From the IMG/VR virus record IMGVR_UViG_3300037296_000248, positions 1-20,358 of that record: a stretch of 20,358 nt of DNA; one strand, written 5' to 3'. The stretch is from a virus. Position numbers and translations under genes: made by a program. The notes beneath the pieces were generated by a model. The model searched no databases and was not told where the DNA came from. It was given only the letters and a program-made list of their open reading frames with translations. Positions 12,018 through 20,223 of the stretch are shown here, piece by piece; within the stretch, counting starts at the first letter, position 1, and each line of letters begins with the position of its first letter.

Positions 12018-12565
12018 GCCAATTATCGCAAGACTTTAAAAAAGCATTTGAACTGGTAATTATCCATGAAGCTGGCTTTGTAAATGATCCTCGCGACCCA
12101 GGTGGAAAGACTAAGTTTGGTATCTCAGATCGCAGAGATGGCAAAGTTGACGGCCTAGCCGATCTTGACGGTGACGGATCAGGGGATAAAGCCATCGAGT
12201 TATTAACACTCGAAGATGCTGGAAACATTTATAAGCGTGAGTACTGGGATAAGTGCCGTTGCGACGAGCTACCAAGCGCAATTGCAACAGCACTATTTGA
12301 TACCGCCGTAAATGTCGGAAACCACCAAGCCAAATTGTTATTGCAGCGAGCCTTGGGCGTAAATGATGACGGCATTATTGGCTCCATCACAATGAAAAAA
12401 GCCCAACAAGCAAGCCAACCATATTTGATAGCACGATTTATGGCAGAGCGCCAAATGTATTACGCAGCACTGAAAAGCTGGAATACATACGGCCTTGGCT
12501 GGACTCGTCGTGTGATTGAAACCGCGCATTACTGTCTATCACTCACAAATAAGGAGGTGACATGA
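12014..12565 (+). CDS. GH108 N-acetylmuramidase endolysin
   Basis: The 183-aa enzyme should cut the glycan strands of peptidoglycan at the end of infection. It starts with the GH108 motif IIHEAGFVNDPRDPGGKTKF, with the catalytic glutamate at E19, and continues with YKREYWDKCRCDELP and TALFDTAVNVGNHQAKLLLQ, which belongs to the following peptidoglycan-binding_3 region. Between them residues about 41-62 carry DLDGDGSGDKAIE, similar to an EF-hand calcium loop, an insertion seen in other GH108 proteins. No signal peptide is present, so a holin is needed. AGGGGTTAAG lies upstream; the gene overlaps both lysis neighbours. Confidence 0.93.
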   Translation: MSQLSQDFKKAFELVIIHEAGFVNDPRDPGGKTKFGISDRRDGKVDGLADLDGDGSGDKAIELLTLEDAGNIYKREYWDKCRCDELPSAIATALFDTAVNVGNHQAKLLLQRALGVNDDGIIGSITMKKAQQASQPYLIARFMAERQMYYAALKSWNTYGLGWTRRVIETAHYCLSLTNKEVT

Positions 12566-12861
12566 TTAGTGCAATTGTTAATGCCATTTTTGGCATGTTC
12601 ACAGGTGCTGGTGTGGCGGGGATTTTCGCCAATCTAGTGAAAGAAGCGCTTTTAGCGTTGGTTATGAAGATTGAATGGAAGGTTGTCATTGAGCGAGCCA
12701 CCACACGAATTGTTGTGAGCGGTTTGCATCGATTAGCCTCGTTATCTACTAACAGCTTGTTAACAGAAACAGTGGAAGACTTCGTTAATCAGTTGCAAAG
12801 CAAAGGCTTGAAGAAGGCCAATCAGACTTACGAGTCGGCAAAGAAATACAGACCAACTTAA
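12562..12861 (+). CDS. Small hydrophobic protein of the lysis module
   Basis: The 99-aa protein starts with ATGA overlap on the endolysin and an AAGGAGG site. Residues about 3-36 are hydrophobic and glycine-rich (AIVNAIFGMFTGAGVAGIFA, then NLVKEALLALVMKI) and could be one or two membrane segments. The remainder is a basic amphipathic helix region. No sequence family is recognised. Its place directly after the endolysin makes it a holin or spanin-like candidate; no lipobox or classical spanin signature is seen, so holin is the better guess. Confidence 0.6.
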   Translation: MISAIVNAIFGMFTGAGVAGIFANLVKEALLALVMKIEWKVVIERATTRIVVSGLHRLASLSTNSLLTETVEDFVNQLQSKGLKKANQTYESAKKYRPT

Positions 12862-12884
12862 ACGAATGAAAGTTCATAAGTCTG

Positions 12885-12918
12885 CGCCTCAGTTACTTCG
12901 GTATCTGGGGCGTTTTCT
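12885..12918 (+). terminator. Terminator with UUCG-type loop after lysis genes
   Basis: CGCCTCAG (12885-12892) pairs with CTGGGGCG (12905-12912, one G-U), and an inner TAC/GTA closes a TTCG tetraloop. TTTTCTT follows. It lies between lysis and packaging genes. Confidence 0.8.
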
Positions 12919-12948
12919 TATGGGGTTTAACTCACACAGGAATTAATC

Positions 12949-13422
12949 ATGTCAGATAAAAAAGTAACACCGCAGCATATCGAAGGGCTTATTCATTCTC
13001 TTGAATTTAAGTTCACACGCATTGAAGGCACGACAACGACCGCTTGCTGGGCATTTTTGCCAAACGGTTTTGGTGTTGGTTACGGTGAGTCTGCTTGTGT
13101 AGATCCTGCCAACTTTGATTTTGAGCTTGGTAAGACTTACGCGCGTGCTCGTTGCATTCAAGCCGCGACAAATAAACTGTGGGAGCTTGAGGGTTACTTA
13201 CTTGCAAACAAGTTAAACCAAGACGAGCCGACAGATCATGTTGCTCGTATGCGAAAAGAGTTTGGCGAGTTGTCGGAAAAGCTTTTTAAGCTTACTGATT
13301 TCGTCCGCTCAGAAAAAGCGCAAGCGCTAGACGAACAAACGCTAACACTTATGCTTGAACAAGGTGAAGCGATGGCTACTTATCACGAAATATTGAACAA
13401 GCGTATCGAATTACATGGCTAA
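12949..13422 (+). CDS. Phage gp49-like protein fused to a crAss001_48-like domain
   Basis: Residues 1-88 match the gp49/gp66-like family of small phage proteins (Phage_gp49_66): FTRIEGTTTTACWAFLPNGF, then GYGESACVDPANFD, LGKTYARARCIQAATNKLWE and LEGYLL. Residues about 97-157 form a helical domain with the pattern of the crAss001_48-related family: MRKEFGELSEKLFKLTDFVR, then QTLTLMLEQGEAMATYHEIL and NKRIEL. Both functions are unknown; each usually occurs alone or fused in phage genomes. AGGAATT precedes the ATG, and the end overlaps the small terminase by eight bases. Confidence 0.8.
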   Translation: MSDKKVTPQHIEGLIHSLEFKFTRIEGTTTTACWAFLPNGFGVGYGESACVDPANFDFELGKTYARARCIQAATNKLWELEGYLLANKLNQDEPTDHVARMRKEFGELSEKLFKLTDFVRSEKAQALDEQTLTLMLEQGEAMATYHEILNKRIELHG

Positions 13423-13981
13423 GTACGATCTAGAAGCAATCGAAGCGGATTACCGTGCTGATTTACTGAGTAACCGTGCGGTCTCTACAAAGCACGGCTG
13501 CTCGGAAGCTTCTATTCGTAAGTGGGCGTTAAAGTTCGGTTGGCAAAAGGATTTGAGCGGCAAAGTTAAGAACGCAACGAAAGCGAAGCTAACAAAAGCT
13601 GTAGCCGAAACAGCTCCAAAAGCCAAAGAGCGTGAACCAAACACACCGCTTTCTGATGAAGAGATCATTGAAGAGGCGAGTAATGTCGCTGTTGATGTCA
13701 TCACAAGACATCGCGTTCGTGCTGGGGAATATCAAGACATTGTTGAAATGTACGGCAAAGAGTTACGGAATCAGCTAGAGAGCGGAAAGCTAAAAGTATT
13801 GGCTCCAAATGGCGACCCGATGGAAATTGATATACCGCTTGAATACGTGGGCAAGTGTCTTAACTCTGCTACTCAATCTTTTGAACGTCTCGTTAAGTTA
13901 GAGCGCCAAGCCTACAACCTAGATGATCAGCAAGACAGCAGCTACGAGGATGATTTAGAAGCATTATCCGAAGGCTTGTAA
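13415..13981 (+). CDS. Terminase small subunit
   Basis: The 188-aa protein begins with a short helix-turn-helix (YRADLLSNRAVSTKHGCSEA, then SIRKWALKFGWQKDL), the DNA-recognition domain of many small terminases. A basic/Ala-rich linker follows, then a helical oligomerisation region (ADEEIIEEASNVAVDVITRH-like segment at about 75-110) and an acidic tail that can contact the large subunit. Identification rests on this layout and its position three bases before the large subunit. The ATG at 13415 lies inside the end of the previous gene, so translation is coupled. Confidence 0.8.
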   Translation: MAKYDLEAIEADYRADLLSNRAVSTKHGCSEASIRKWALKFGWQKDLSGKVKNATKAKLTKAVAETAPKAKEREPNTPLSDEEIIEEASNVAVDVITRHRVRAGEYQDIVEMYGKELRNQLESGKLKVLAPNGDPMEIDIPLEYVGKCLNSATQSFERLVKLERQAYNLDDQQDSSYEDDLEALSEGL

Positions 13982-13984
13982 TCT

Positions 13985-15628
13985 ATGGCGATGGATCGAG
14001 CGGAAAGACGGAGGCTCATAAAAGAGCTACGCAAAGATTATCAGGTTTTTGCAAAGCGCTGCTTAAAGATCAAGATCAAAGCGGGTGAAATAGCATCGTT
14101 TGATTTCAACGCCGCCCAAGATCACATTCACAAGGAAATTGAGGATCAGCTAAAGCGCATTGGTAAAGTGCGTAAGGTGTTACTAAAGGGAAGGCAGCAA
14201 GGTGGCTCCACTTATGTGGCTGGTCGTTACTACAAGAAAGTAACCGAAACTAAAGGCTTTTCAGCGTTCATTCTTTCTCACGAAGCCAAGACCACAAGCC
14301 GCTTGTTTGAAATGATTCAGCGCTACCACAAGCACTGTAATCCTCTTCTTAAACCGCGTGCTGGGAAAGACTCAGCACAGGGAATGAACTTCCCTAAGCT
14401 TGATTCAGGTTTTGAGCTAGCAACAGCGGGTAACAAAGAGACGGGGCGAGGTTTTACTTCTCAGCTATTCCACGGTTCAGAGGTTGCTTTCTGGCCTAAC
14501 GCTGACGCAATACTCGCGGGTATCTTGCAGACATTACCTGATGTACCAGGTAGTGAAGTTGTTTTAGAGTCCACGGCCAACGGTGCTGGTGGTATTTTTT
14601 ACGAGTACGTTCAAGATGCATTAGCCGGTAACGGTGAATACGAGCTGATATTCGTACCTTGGTATTGGCAACCGGAGTACCGATCAACAGCACCAAAAGA
14701 CTTTAAGCGAATGGAAGAAGAAGACCATCTAGTTAAGCTTTGCCGAAACCATCCAGACGGACCTAAGTACAGCCACATATTAACAAACGATCAATTAATG
14801 TGGCGTCGCAACAAAGTCTACGAGTTAAAAAGCCGAGATAAGTTTAAGCAAGAATACCCTTGCTACATCAAAGAAGCCTTCTTGTTCTCTGGTCGTCCAG
14901 TATTTGACCCGAATCACACGGAAGCTGCTTTTACTGACTGCAAGATTCCGCTTGCTCGATACCGAGTTACACCCGAAACGGGGCGTATGTCACTCAATGC
15001 AGAGGGTGAGTTCACGATTTGGGAGAGAGCTGAAGCGGGTAAATATTACGCAGTTGGTGCCGACGTTGCAGAAGGACTTGAGCATGGTGATTTCTCAAGC
15101 GCTGACATTCTGAATGAGCAGGGCGAGCAAGTTGCTCACTGGCGTGGGCACATTGACCCAGACAGATTCGGTGAGCTGCTTTATTACCTCGGTAAACGCT
15201 ACAACGACGCTTATTTAGGTGTTGAGCGAAACAACCACGGTCTAACCACTCTTACCGCGCTGCAGAAAAAGGATTACCCAAACCTTCACATAGAAGAAGA
15301 CGTTCAGCGCCAAGGCGGTGAAAAGAGCATGAAGCGTATTGGTTGGCTAACAACGAGCAAAACGAAACCTCTCATCATCGACAATCTAGCGTCTGAGTTA
15401 CGCGATGGCACAAGCGGAATACGAAACAAAGACACAGTTGATGAATGTCAAAGCTACGTTATCCATGAAAACGGCAGCTATGGCGCACAGTCAGGCAAGT
15501 ATGACGACCGAGTTATGAGCTACGCCATTTCAAAAGAAATGGTTAAGCGAATGCCAAAAATACATATCCCAGATCACATTATTCACGATGCTTATCACGC
15601 ATCAGCAGATAACACAGCAGGTTATTAA
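13985..15628 (+). CDS. Terminase large subunit
   Basis: The 547-aa packaging motor has an N-terminal ATPase with Walker A-like GRQQGGST (69-76), a Walker B region LFHGSEVAFW (161-170) and the coupling motif ESTANG (195-200). The C-terminal nuclease has acidic metal ligands in GADVAEG (D360), GVERNNHG (E414) and KYDDRVMSYA (D507/D508). Together these pump DNA into the head and cut concatemers. Length is normal. ATG 13985 is used; a second ATG two codons later is possible. The stop overlaps the portal start as TAATG. Confidence 0.95.
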   Translation: MAMDRAERRRLIKELRKDYQVFAKRCLKIKIKAGEIASFDFNAAQDHIHKEIEDQLKRIGKVRKVLLKGRQQGGSTYVAGRYYKKVTETKGFSAFILSHEAKTTSRLFEMIQRYHKHCNPLLKPRAGKDSAQGMNFPKLDSGFELATAGNKETGRGFTSQLFHGSEVAFWPNADAILAGILQTLPDVPGSEVVLESTANGAGGIFYEYVQDALAGNGEYELIFVPWYWQPEYRSTAPKDFKRMEEEDHLVKLCRNHPDGPKYSHILTNDQLMWRRNKVYELKSRDKFKQEYPCYIKEAFLFSGRPVFDPNHTEAAFTDCKIPLARYRVTPETGRMSLNAEGEFTIWERAEAGKYYAVGADVAEGLEHGDFSSADILNEQGEQVAHWRGHIDPDRFGELLYYLGKRYNDAYLGVERNNHGLTTLTALQKKDYPNLHIEEDVQRQGGEKSMKRIGWLTTSKTKPLIIDNLASELRDGTSGIRNKDTVDECQSYVIHENGSYGAQSGKYDDRVMSYAISKEMVKRMPKIHIPDHIIHDAYHASADNTAGY

Positions 15629-17547
15629 TGAGCAATCCAACAGATTTTGAAAGCCCAGAAGTGTCGGAAGAGCTAAGCGACAATCTTGGTACCAAAGTGC
15701 GCGGCTTGTTTGCGACCGCTGAGCGCGAGCGTCGTGACTACGAAGATCAGTGGCTTAAAGATTTGCGACAGTACAAAGGCGTTTATGATGATGAAGTGGT
15801 TGCAAATATAGCGGAAGGTCGTAGCAAAACATTCATTCGTCTTACTCGATCTAAAGTGAAAGCAATGGATTCGCGATTGATGGATATTCAATTTCCAGCC
15901 GGTAGCCAAAAGAATTATCGACTTGAAGCAACCCCAGTTCCTGATATTGATCCAACACTACGCGAGCAAGTAATTAATGAATGGATAGTTCAATCTCAAA
16001 ACGAATCACAAAGCGATTTGCCACCACAACCACCGACGCAAGAGCAGATAGAAGACGTTATTCAAGAAGCGGCAGAAGATCGCGTCGAGCGAATGTCTAA
16101 GGAGATTGATGATCAGCTAAGTGAGCTGAAATACCGTGAAATCAGCAAAGACGTTATTCATAGCGGAAATGTGTTCGGTACCGGTGTTTTGAAAGGCCCG
16201 TTGTTTGAAACGCGATTAAAGAAGCGTTGGATTGAACAAGCAAATGGTGCAACGCTTGTAGAGCATGAGGAAATGAAACCGTACTTTGAGTTCGTGCCAA
16301 TTTGGGATATTTACCCAGATATGAACGCAATGACGCTGGAAGATTGCGAGTACATCATTCAGCGCCATACCATGCTTGCCTCAGATCTTCGTCAGCTTGC
16401 TCGACGTGATGACTTTGATAAGCAAAAAATCAAGGAGTACATTGCTGCTAATCGTCATGGTGATATGGGCCAAACTAAGCAGCACGAGCAAGAGTTACGA
16501 TACATAAACGGCAATAAAGACTCAGTATCTGCAACTAATAATAAGCAGTACGAAGTGCTTGAATTCTGGGGTTATGTTGACGGCCAAGACCTTGTTGATA
16601 TGGGTGTGGAAGGTATTGGCGAAGACGAAATAGACGATGAGTTTGAAGCTAATGTGTGGGTGTTGGGTAGTACAGTCATCAAAGCTGATTTAAACCCGAC
16701 TGCTCATGGTACGCGCCCATTTAACTTTTACTATTTTGAAAAAGACGAGACGGGGATCTTTGGTGTTGGTCTTCCTGCAATACTTTCCGACACGCAAAGT
16801 ATGTTTAATGCAGCGATTCGTATGAGTATTGATAACGCGGCTATTTCTACAGGCGCACAATATGAAATAGATTTAACAGTATTGGATTTAGAGAGAAACC
16901 CGAACCCTACAAAAATCTATCCAAACAGAGTTTGGTTTAGAACTAAGGGGGCAGCGGATAATAGAAAAGCGCTCAACGTCCATACAATAACAAACAACAC
17001 TAGCCAGCTTCTTAGCCTGGCGCAACTTGCAAAAGAGTTAGGCGATGAAGCCAGCACTATGCCGAGCTATATGGGCGGTAACGATGCAGGGATTGGTGGT
17101 GCAGGCGATACGGCCAGTGGTTTATCCATGCTCATGGGTGCGGCAGGGATCACGGTGAAAGACGTGGCCCTTAACTTCGATATGGGAATCACTCAGCCAG
17201 CCATGACCGCTTTGTACAACTGGAACATGCAATTCAATTCAAACCGCGAAATTAAAGGTGATATGAACGTCACCGCTTTGGGTGCTGTTTCTCTCGTTGC
17301 AAAAGAGATCAAGAGTAAGCAGCTTACCGAATTTGCGGTATCAACTGGCAATCCAATGGATGCCCCTTACGTTAACCGTCAGAAGCTTAATGCTGAACGA
17401 GTCAAAGCACTCGATTTACCAGAAGATATTTTGTACACCAAAGAAGAATCTGACCAGCTGCAATCTCTACAGCAAGAAAACCAAGCGCTTATGCAGCAAT
17501 TACAGCAACTACAAAAGCAGGTAGGCGTTAGTGATGTCGCAGCATGA
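15628..17547 (+). CDS. Portal protein, P22-like podovirus type
   Basis: At 639 aa this is a large portal protein. The N-terminus has WLKDLRQYKGVYDDEVVANI and RSKTFIRLTRSKVKAMDSRL, then KDVIHSGNVFGTGVLKGPLF (stem/clip region) and FVPIWDIYPDMNAMTLEDCE, segments common to portals of P22-like and N4-gp56-capsid podophages. The central DNA-channel part follows (FGVGLPAILSDTQSMFNAAI; GGNDAGIGGAGDTASGLSML). The last 30 residues are a Gln-rich coiled coil, a possible barrel-like extension. It forms the twelve-fold ring for DNA entry. It overlaps the terminase by one base and the following small gene by 14. Confidence 0.9.
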   Translation: MSNPTDFESPEVSEELSDNLGTKVRGLFATAERERRDYEDQWLKDLRQYKGVYDDEVVANIAEGRSKTFIRLTRSKVKAMDSRLMDIQFPAGSQKNYRLEATPVPDIDPTLREQVINEWIVQSQNESQSDLPPQPPTQEQIEDVIQEAAEDRVERMSKEIDDQLSELKYREISKDVIHSGNVFGTGVLKGPLFETRLKKRWIEQANGATLVEHEEMKPYFEFVPIWDIYPDMNAMTLEDCEYIIQRHTMLASDLRQLARRDDFDKQKIKEYIAANRHGDMGQTKQHEQELRYINGNKDSVSATNNKQYEVLEFWGYVDGQDLVDMGVEGIGEDEIDDEFEANVWVLGSTVIKADLNPTAHGTRPFNFYYFEKDETGIFGVGLPAILSDTQSMFNAAIRMSIDNAAISTGAQYEIDLTVLDLERNPNPTKIYPNRVWFRTKGAADNRKALNVHTITNNTSQLLSLAQLAKELGDEASTMPSYMGGNDAGIGGAGDTASGLSMLMGAAGITVKDVALNFDMGITQPAMTALYNWNMQFNSNREIKGDMNVTALGAVSLVAKEIKSKQLTEFAVSTGNPMDAPYVNRQKLNAERVKALDLPEDILYTKEESDQLQSLQQENQALMQQLQQLQKQVGVSDVAA

Positions 17548-17773
17548 TGACTTTGATGAGGCACTAAAAAAGCTTAAAGAGTCGGGTAGCGCTAAGCGAT
17601 TGACAATCGACCTTTTGAAAGCATCTGTAGAGCGGTGGAAAGAAGATTGTATTGGCATGACTCAATTAGATATTGAACGTTATCATGGCGCCATCATTCA
17701 CACCCGCTCAACCATTGATTTACTCGAACAAGATTTAAAAGGCTTTGAGCTACAGACTCAAAGTTACACCTAA
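17534..17773 (+). CDS. Small helical protein between portal and scaffold
   Basis: ATG 17534 lies in the end of the portal gene; GTG 17531 is an alternative. The 79-aa product is helical and charged (FDEALKKLKESGSAKRLTID, then RSTIDLLEQDLKGFELQ), with no known domain. Small frames at this place occur in related podophages, but function is not recognised. The terminator at 17801 follows. Confidence 0.65.
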   Translation: MSQHDDFDEALKKLKESGSAKRLTIDLLKASVERWKEDCIGMTQLDIERYHGAIIHTRSTIDLLEQDLKGFELQTQSYT

Positions 17774-17800
17774 TTTGCCCCTCACCAGAGGACAGCAAAC

Positions 17801-17824
17801 AACCCGCCATGTGCGGGTTTTTTT
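17801..17824 (+). terminator. Terminator before the scaffold gene
   Basis: AACCCGC (17801-17807) and GCGGGTT (17813-17819) with a 5-base loop, followed by T to 17824. It lies inside the structural gene block. Confidence 0.85.
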
Positions 17825-17862
17825 GTATCTGGATACTACCAAACTAGCCCGGAGAGATAGCA

Positions 17863-18702
17863 ATGCCGAAAAATGAACTTGAATCAAGCGCTGACCAGTT
17901 AGAAGCAGAAGAATTCGACAATGCGTGGAATGACAATGCAGCTGATACCGATGACTTTGAAGATGACGTTGACGACGATACTTCTGACCAAGAAGCCGAA
18001 GACGACGATACCGACGAAGACAGCACGGACGAATTGGAAGAAGAAAGCGACGAGGATGAATCAGACGATCAGGACGAGGAAGAGTCCGCAGAAACGGATG
18101 AAGACGCAGAGCTACCAACTGACGACAAAGACGCTCAGCGCCTAAAGTCTTGGGAAGGTCGACTTAAAGCTGATGAAACTCGATTAAAACGCGAGCGCGA
18201 AGAGCTTGAGCGTAAGCAAAAGGAAGGCAAGCAACCAGAAGATAATGAATCTAATGATGAGCAGGATACCGACAACGGCCCTGACGAATTTGAAGAGGAG
18301 TTTCCGGAAGTTGCGGATTATCTGAAAAAGCGCATTCAACCACTTCAAGAGCAACTATCACAAAGTCAACTTAAACAGCAGCAAGAAGCAGCTAAGGCAC
18401 ATATCAATCGAATTACTGCCTCACACCCAGACGCTTTAACCGTTGCTGGAAGCGAAGACTTTAAATCATGGATTGATGATCAGCCTTACAAGAAAGCGAA
18501 AGACTACGTTCATGTTCAGCAAAACGGCACACCTGAGCAGGTTATTGCCATGCTCGACGACTTCAAAAAACACAAATCCGAATCCACTAAGCCAGCCCCC
18601 GCCAAGCAACCATCAAGTGTCGTTAAAACTCGACGTACAGCCAAACCAAAAGGCCGCGTGTCTAAAGACGACTTTGAGGGTGCGTGGGATTCAGCTGACT
18701 AA
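17863..18702 (+). CDS. Acidic capsid scaffolding protein
   Basis: The 279-aa protein directly precedes the capsid gene, as scaffolds do. Residues about 15-120 are almost entirely Asp/Glu with a few Ser/Thr; about 120-140 and 180-200 are charged or Gln-rich coiled coil; the C-terminus is basic (KTRRTAKPKGRVSKDD). This is the typical scaffold plan: a basic helical end binding the capsid protein, with acidic filler. The motif EEFDNAW near the N-terminus (16-22) returns as DDFEGAW near the C-terminus (269-275). GGAGAG lies before the ATG. Confidence 0.8.
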   Translation: MPKNELESSADQLEAEEFDNAWNDNAADTDDFEDDVDDDTSDQEAEDDDTDEDSTDELEEESDEDESDDQDEEESAETDEDAELPTDDKDAQRLKSWEGRLKADETRLKREREELERKQKEGKQPEDNESNDEQDTDNGPDEFEEEFPEVADYLKKRIQPLQEQLSQSQLKQQQEAAKAHINRITASHPDALTVAGSEDFKSWIDDQPYKKAKDYVHVQQNGTPEQVIAMLDDFKKHKSESTKPAPAKQPSSVVKTRRTAKPKGRVSKDDFEGAWDSAD

Positions 18703-18724
18703 AAACAAATAATAGGAAGCCATT

Positions 18725-19708
18725 ATGAAATACGGTGATATTTCTCCACGTACAGCCGCGCGCGTCTCAAAAGATCTATTGAAGCGCGCTGCGCCATATA
18801 TGTGTCTTGAATTGTTTGGTCAATCCAAGCCACTTCCATCAAATTCAACTCAGTCTATGATATTCCGACGCTATGAAGCGTTAGATCCAACACCAAAAGT
18901 GTTGGCGGAAGGTGTTACTCCATCTGGAAACACTTTGACTAAAACTGATATTACAGTTCATACCCAGCAATATGGTGACTGGATTGAGCTGACTGATGTT
19001 ATTCAAGACACTCACGAAGACCCTGTTTTAAGTGAGTCTACGGAAGTACTAAGCGAGCAGTCAGCCGAAATGATGGAACTTATTCGTTACGGTGCTCTTA
19101 AAGGCGGTTCCAGTGTGTTTTATGCAGGGAACGGTGTCACGTCTCGCGATGGTGTGAATACCAAACTGACTCGTGCTCTACAGCGTAAGGTAACCCGTTT
19201 CTTAAAAGCCCAAAAAGCCAAAAAGATAACCAGAAAAGTATCTGCTTCACCTAACTTTTCAACTGAGCCGGTAGCGCCATCGTATATTGGTCTCTGCCAT
19301 ACAGATGCCGAAAGCGATATTCGCGATATGGAAGGCTTTTTACCTGTTGAAAAGTATGGTTCTGGAATGACTCCATATGAAGGTGAAGTTGGCAAGGTTG
19401 AAGATGTTCGTTATATCACCTCTTCTTCTTTTTCACCGTTTGAAGATGCTGGGGCAGCAACGTCTACCATGCTTTCCACTTCCGAAACGGTGGCCAACGT
19501 TTATCCAGTACTTTATCTAGGCGCAAACGCTTATGCAAACGTGCCATTTAAAGGCAAGCATGCTGTTACCCCTATGGTCGTTAACCCTAAGCCTGCTAAC
19601 GGAGATCCTTTAGGGCAGCGTGGCTCTGTTGGTTGGAAAGCACGAACTGCAACCGTTATTTTAAACGATCTATGGATGGCTCGTGTAGAAGTCGCTGTAA
19701 CGGCATAA
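18725..19708 (+). CDS. Major capsid protein, N4-gp56 family
   Basis: The 327-aa protein has the start and core of the N4-gp56-type HK97-fold capsid family: SPRTAARVSKDLLKRAAPYM, then LPSNSTQSMIFRRYEALDPT, TKTDITVHTQQYGDWIELTD and IQDTHEDPVLSESTEVLSEQ, with the late PSYIGLCHTDAESDIRDMEG segment. Length fits. It builds the icosahedral shell around the scaffold. AGGAAG precedes the ATG; 22 bases separate it from the scaffold. A strong terminator follows, as is common after a highly expressed capsid gene. Confidence 0.93.
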   Translation: MKYGDISPRTAARVSKDLLKRAAPYMCLELFGQSKPLPSNSTQSMIFRRYEALDPTPKVLAEGVTPSGNTLTKTDITVHTQQYGDWIELTDVIQDTHEDPVLSESTEVLSEQSAEMMELIRYGALKGGSSVFYAGNGVTSRDGVNTKLTRALQRKVTRFLKAQKAKKITRKVSASPNFSTEPVAPSYIGLCHTDAESDIRDMEGFLPVEKYGSGMTPYEGEVGKVEDVRYITSSSFSPFEDAGAATSTMLSTSETVANVYPVLYLGANAYANVPFKGKHAVTPMVVNPKPANGDPLGQRGSVGWKARTATVILNDLWMARVEVAVTA

Positions 19709-19726
19709 CGGTAAATTGCAATTAAT

Positions 19727-19755
19727 AAGGCTCACATTTGTGGGCCTTTTTTTGT
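19727..19755 (+). terminator. Terminator after the capsid gene
   Basis: AAGGCTCACA (19727-19736) pairs with TGTGGGCCTT (19739-19748, one G-U) and is followed by five more T. It probably limits expression of downstream head genes relative to capsid. Confidence 0.85.
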
Positions 19756-19776
19756 TTCTGATGAAAGGTAAAGATC

Positions 19777-20223
19777 ATGACGACTTATAAAAAAACGCAA
19801 CTTAATTCCTTAAAAGAAGACGAGCTTATTCAGATTGGCGCTGATGAATACAATTTGGAGTTAGATGACTCCATGTCAAAAACCGCATTAGTGGATGAAA
19901 TATGGGGCGCGATTCAAGCCGTAAAAGACAGTGAAAAAGACGCCCAAGAAAGCCTGAAAGCGACACCCGTAGCTGAAAAAGAAAAGGTAAAAATCACTGT
20001 CGCCAAAGGCGGTGAAAATGATCCTGATTATGTGACACCAGCTATTAATGGTCGTGTTTGGCAGATTAAGCGTGGTATTGAAGTTGAGGTGCCTAAGTTT
20101 GTTGCACGGCATATTCAAAAGCTCACCCAAACTGTTTACAAGCCAGTACATGATAGTAGTGGCAAAGTAATAGGGAAAAAAGCTGAAGAGGTTGCTCGTT
20201 TTAACGTGCAAACCAATTTCTAA
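19777..20223 (+). CDS. Small head-associated protein with SAP-like N-terminus
   Basis: The 148-aa protein starts with a short helix-extended-helix unit (TQLNSLKEDELIQIGADEYN, then LDDSMSKTALVDEIWGAI) of the SAP/Rho-N type used for nucleic-acid binding or protein tails. A flexible Lys/Glu/Ala linker follows, then a beta-rich C-terminal domain (PAINGRVWQIKRGIEVEVPK and FVARHIQKLTQTVYKP). Similar proteins follow the capsid gene in podophages of this type, but I do not recognise a named function. AAGG-type sequence is seen before the ATG. It overlaps no neighbour; the next frame starts immediately after its TAA. Confidence 0.7.
   Translation: MTTYKKTQLNSLKEDELIQIGADEYNLELDDSMSKTALVDEIWGAIQAVKDSEKDAQESLKATPVAEKEKVKITVAKGGENDPDYVTPAINGRVWQIKRGIEVEVPKFVARHIQKLTQTVYKPVHDSSGKVIGKKAEEVARFNVQTNF

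Noticed and set aside
12014-12565. An EF-hand calcium regulator fused to the endolysin as something new.
   Set aside because: The D-x-D-G-D-G loop is a common insertion in GH108 proteins, so it is not novel here.
17921-18145. Alternative frames inside the scaffold gene (plus and minus).
   Set aside because: They are by-products of the highly repetitive Asp/Glu codons and have no start signals.
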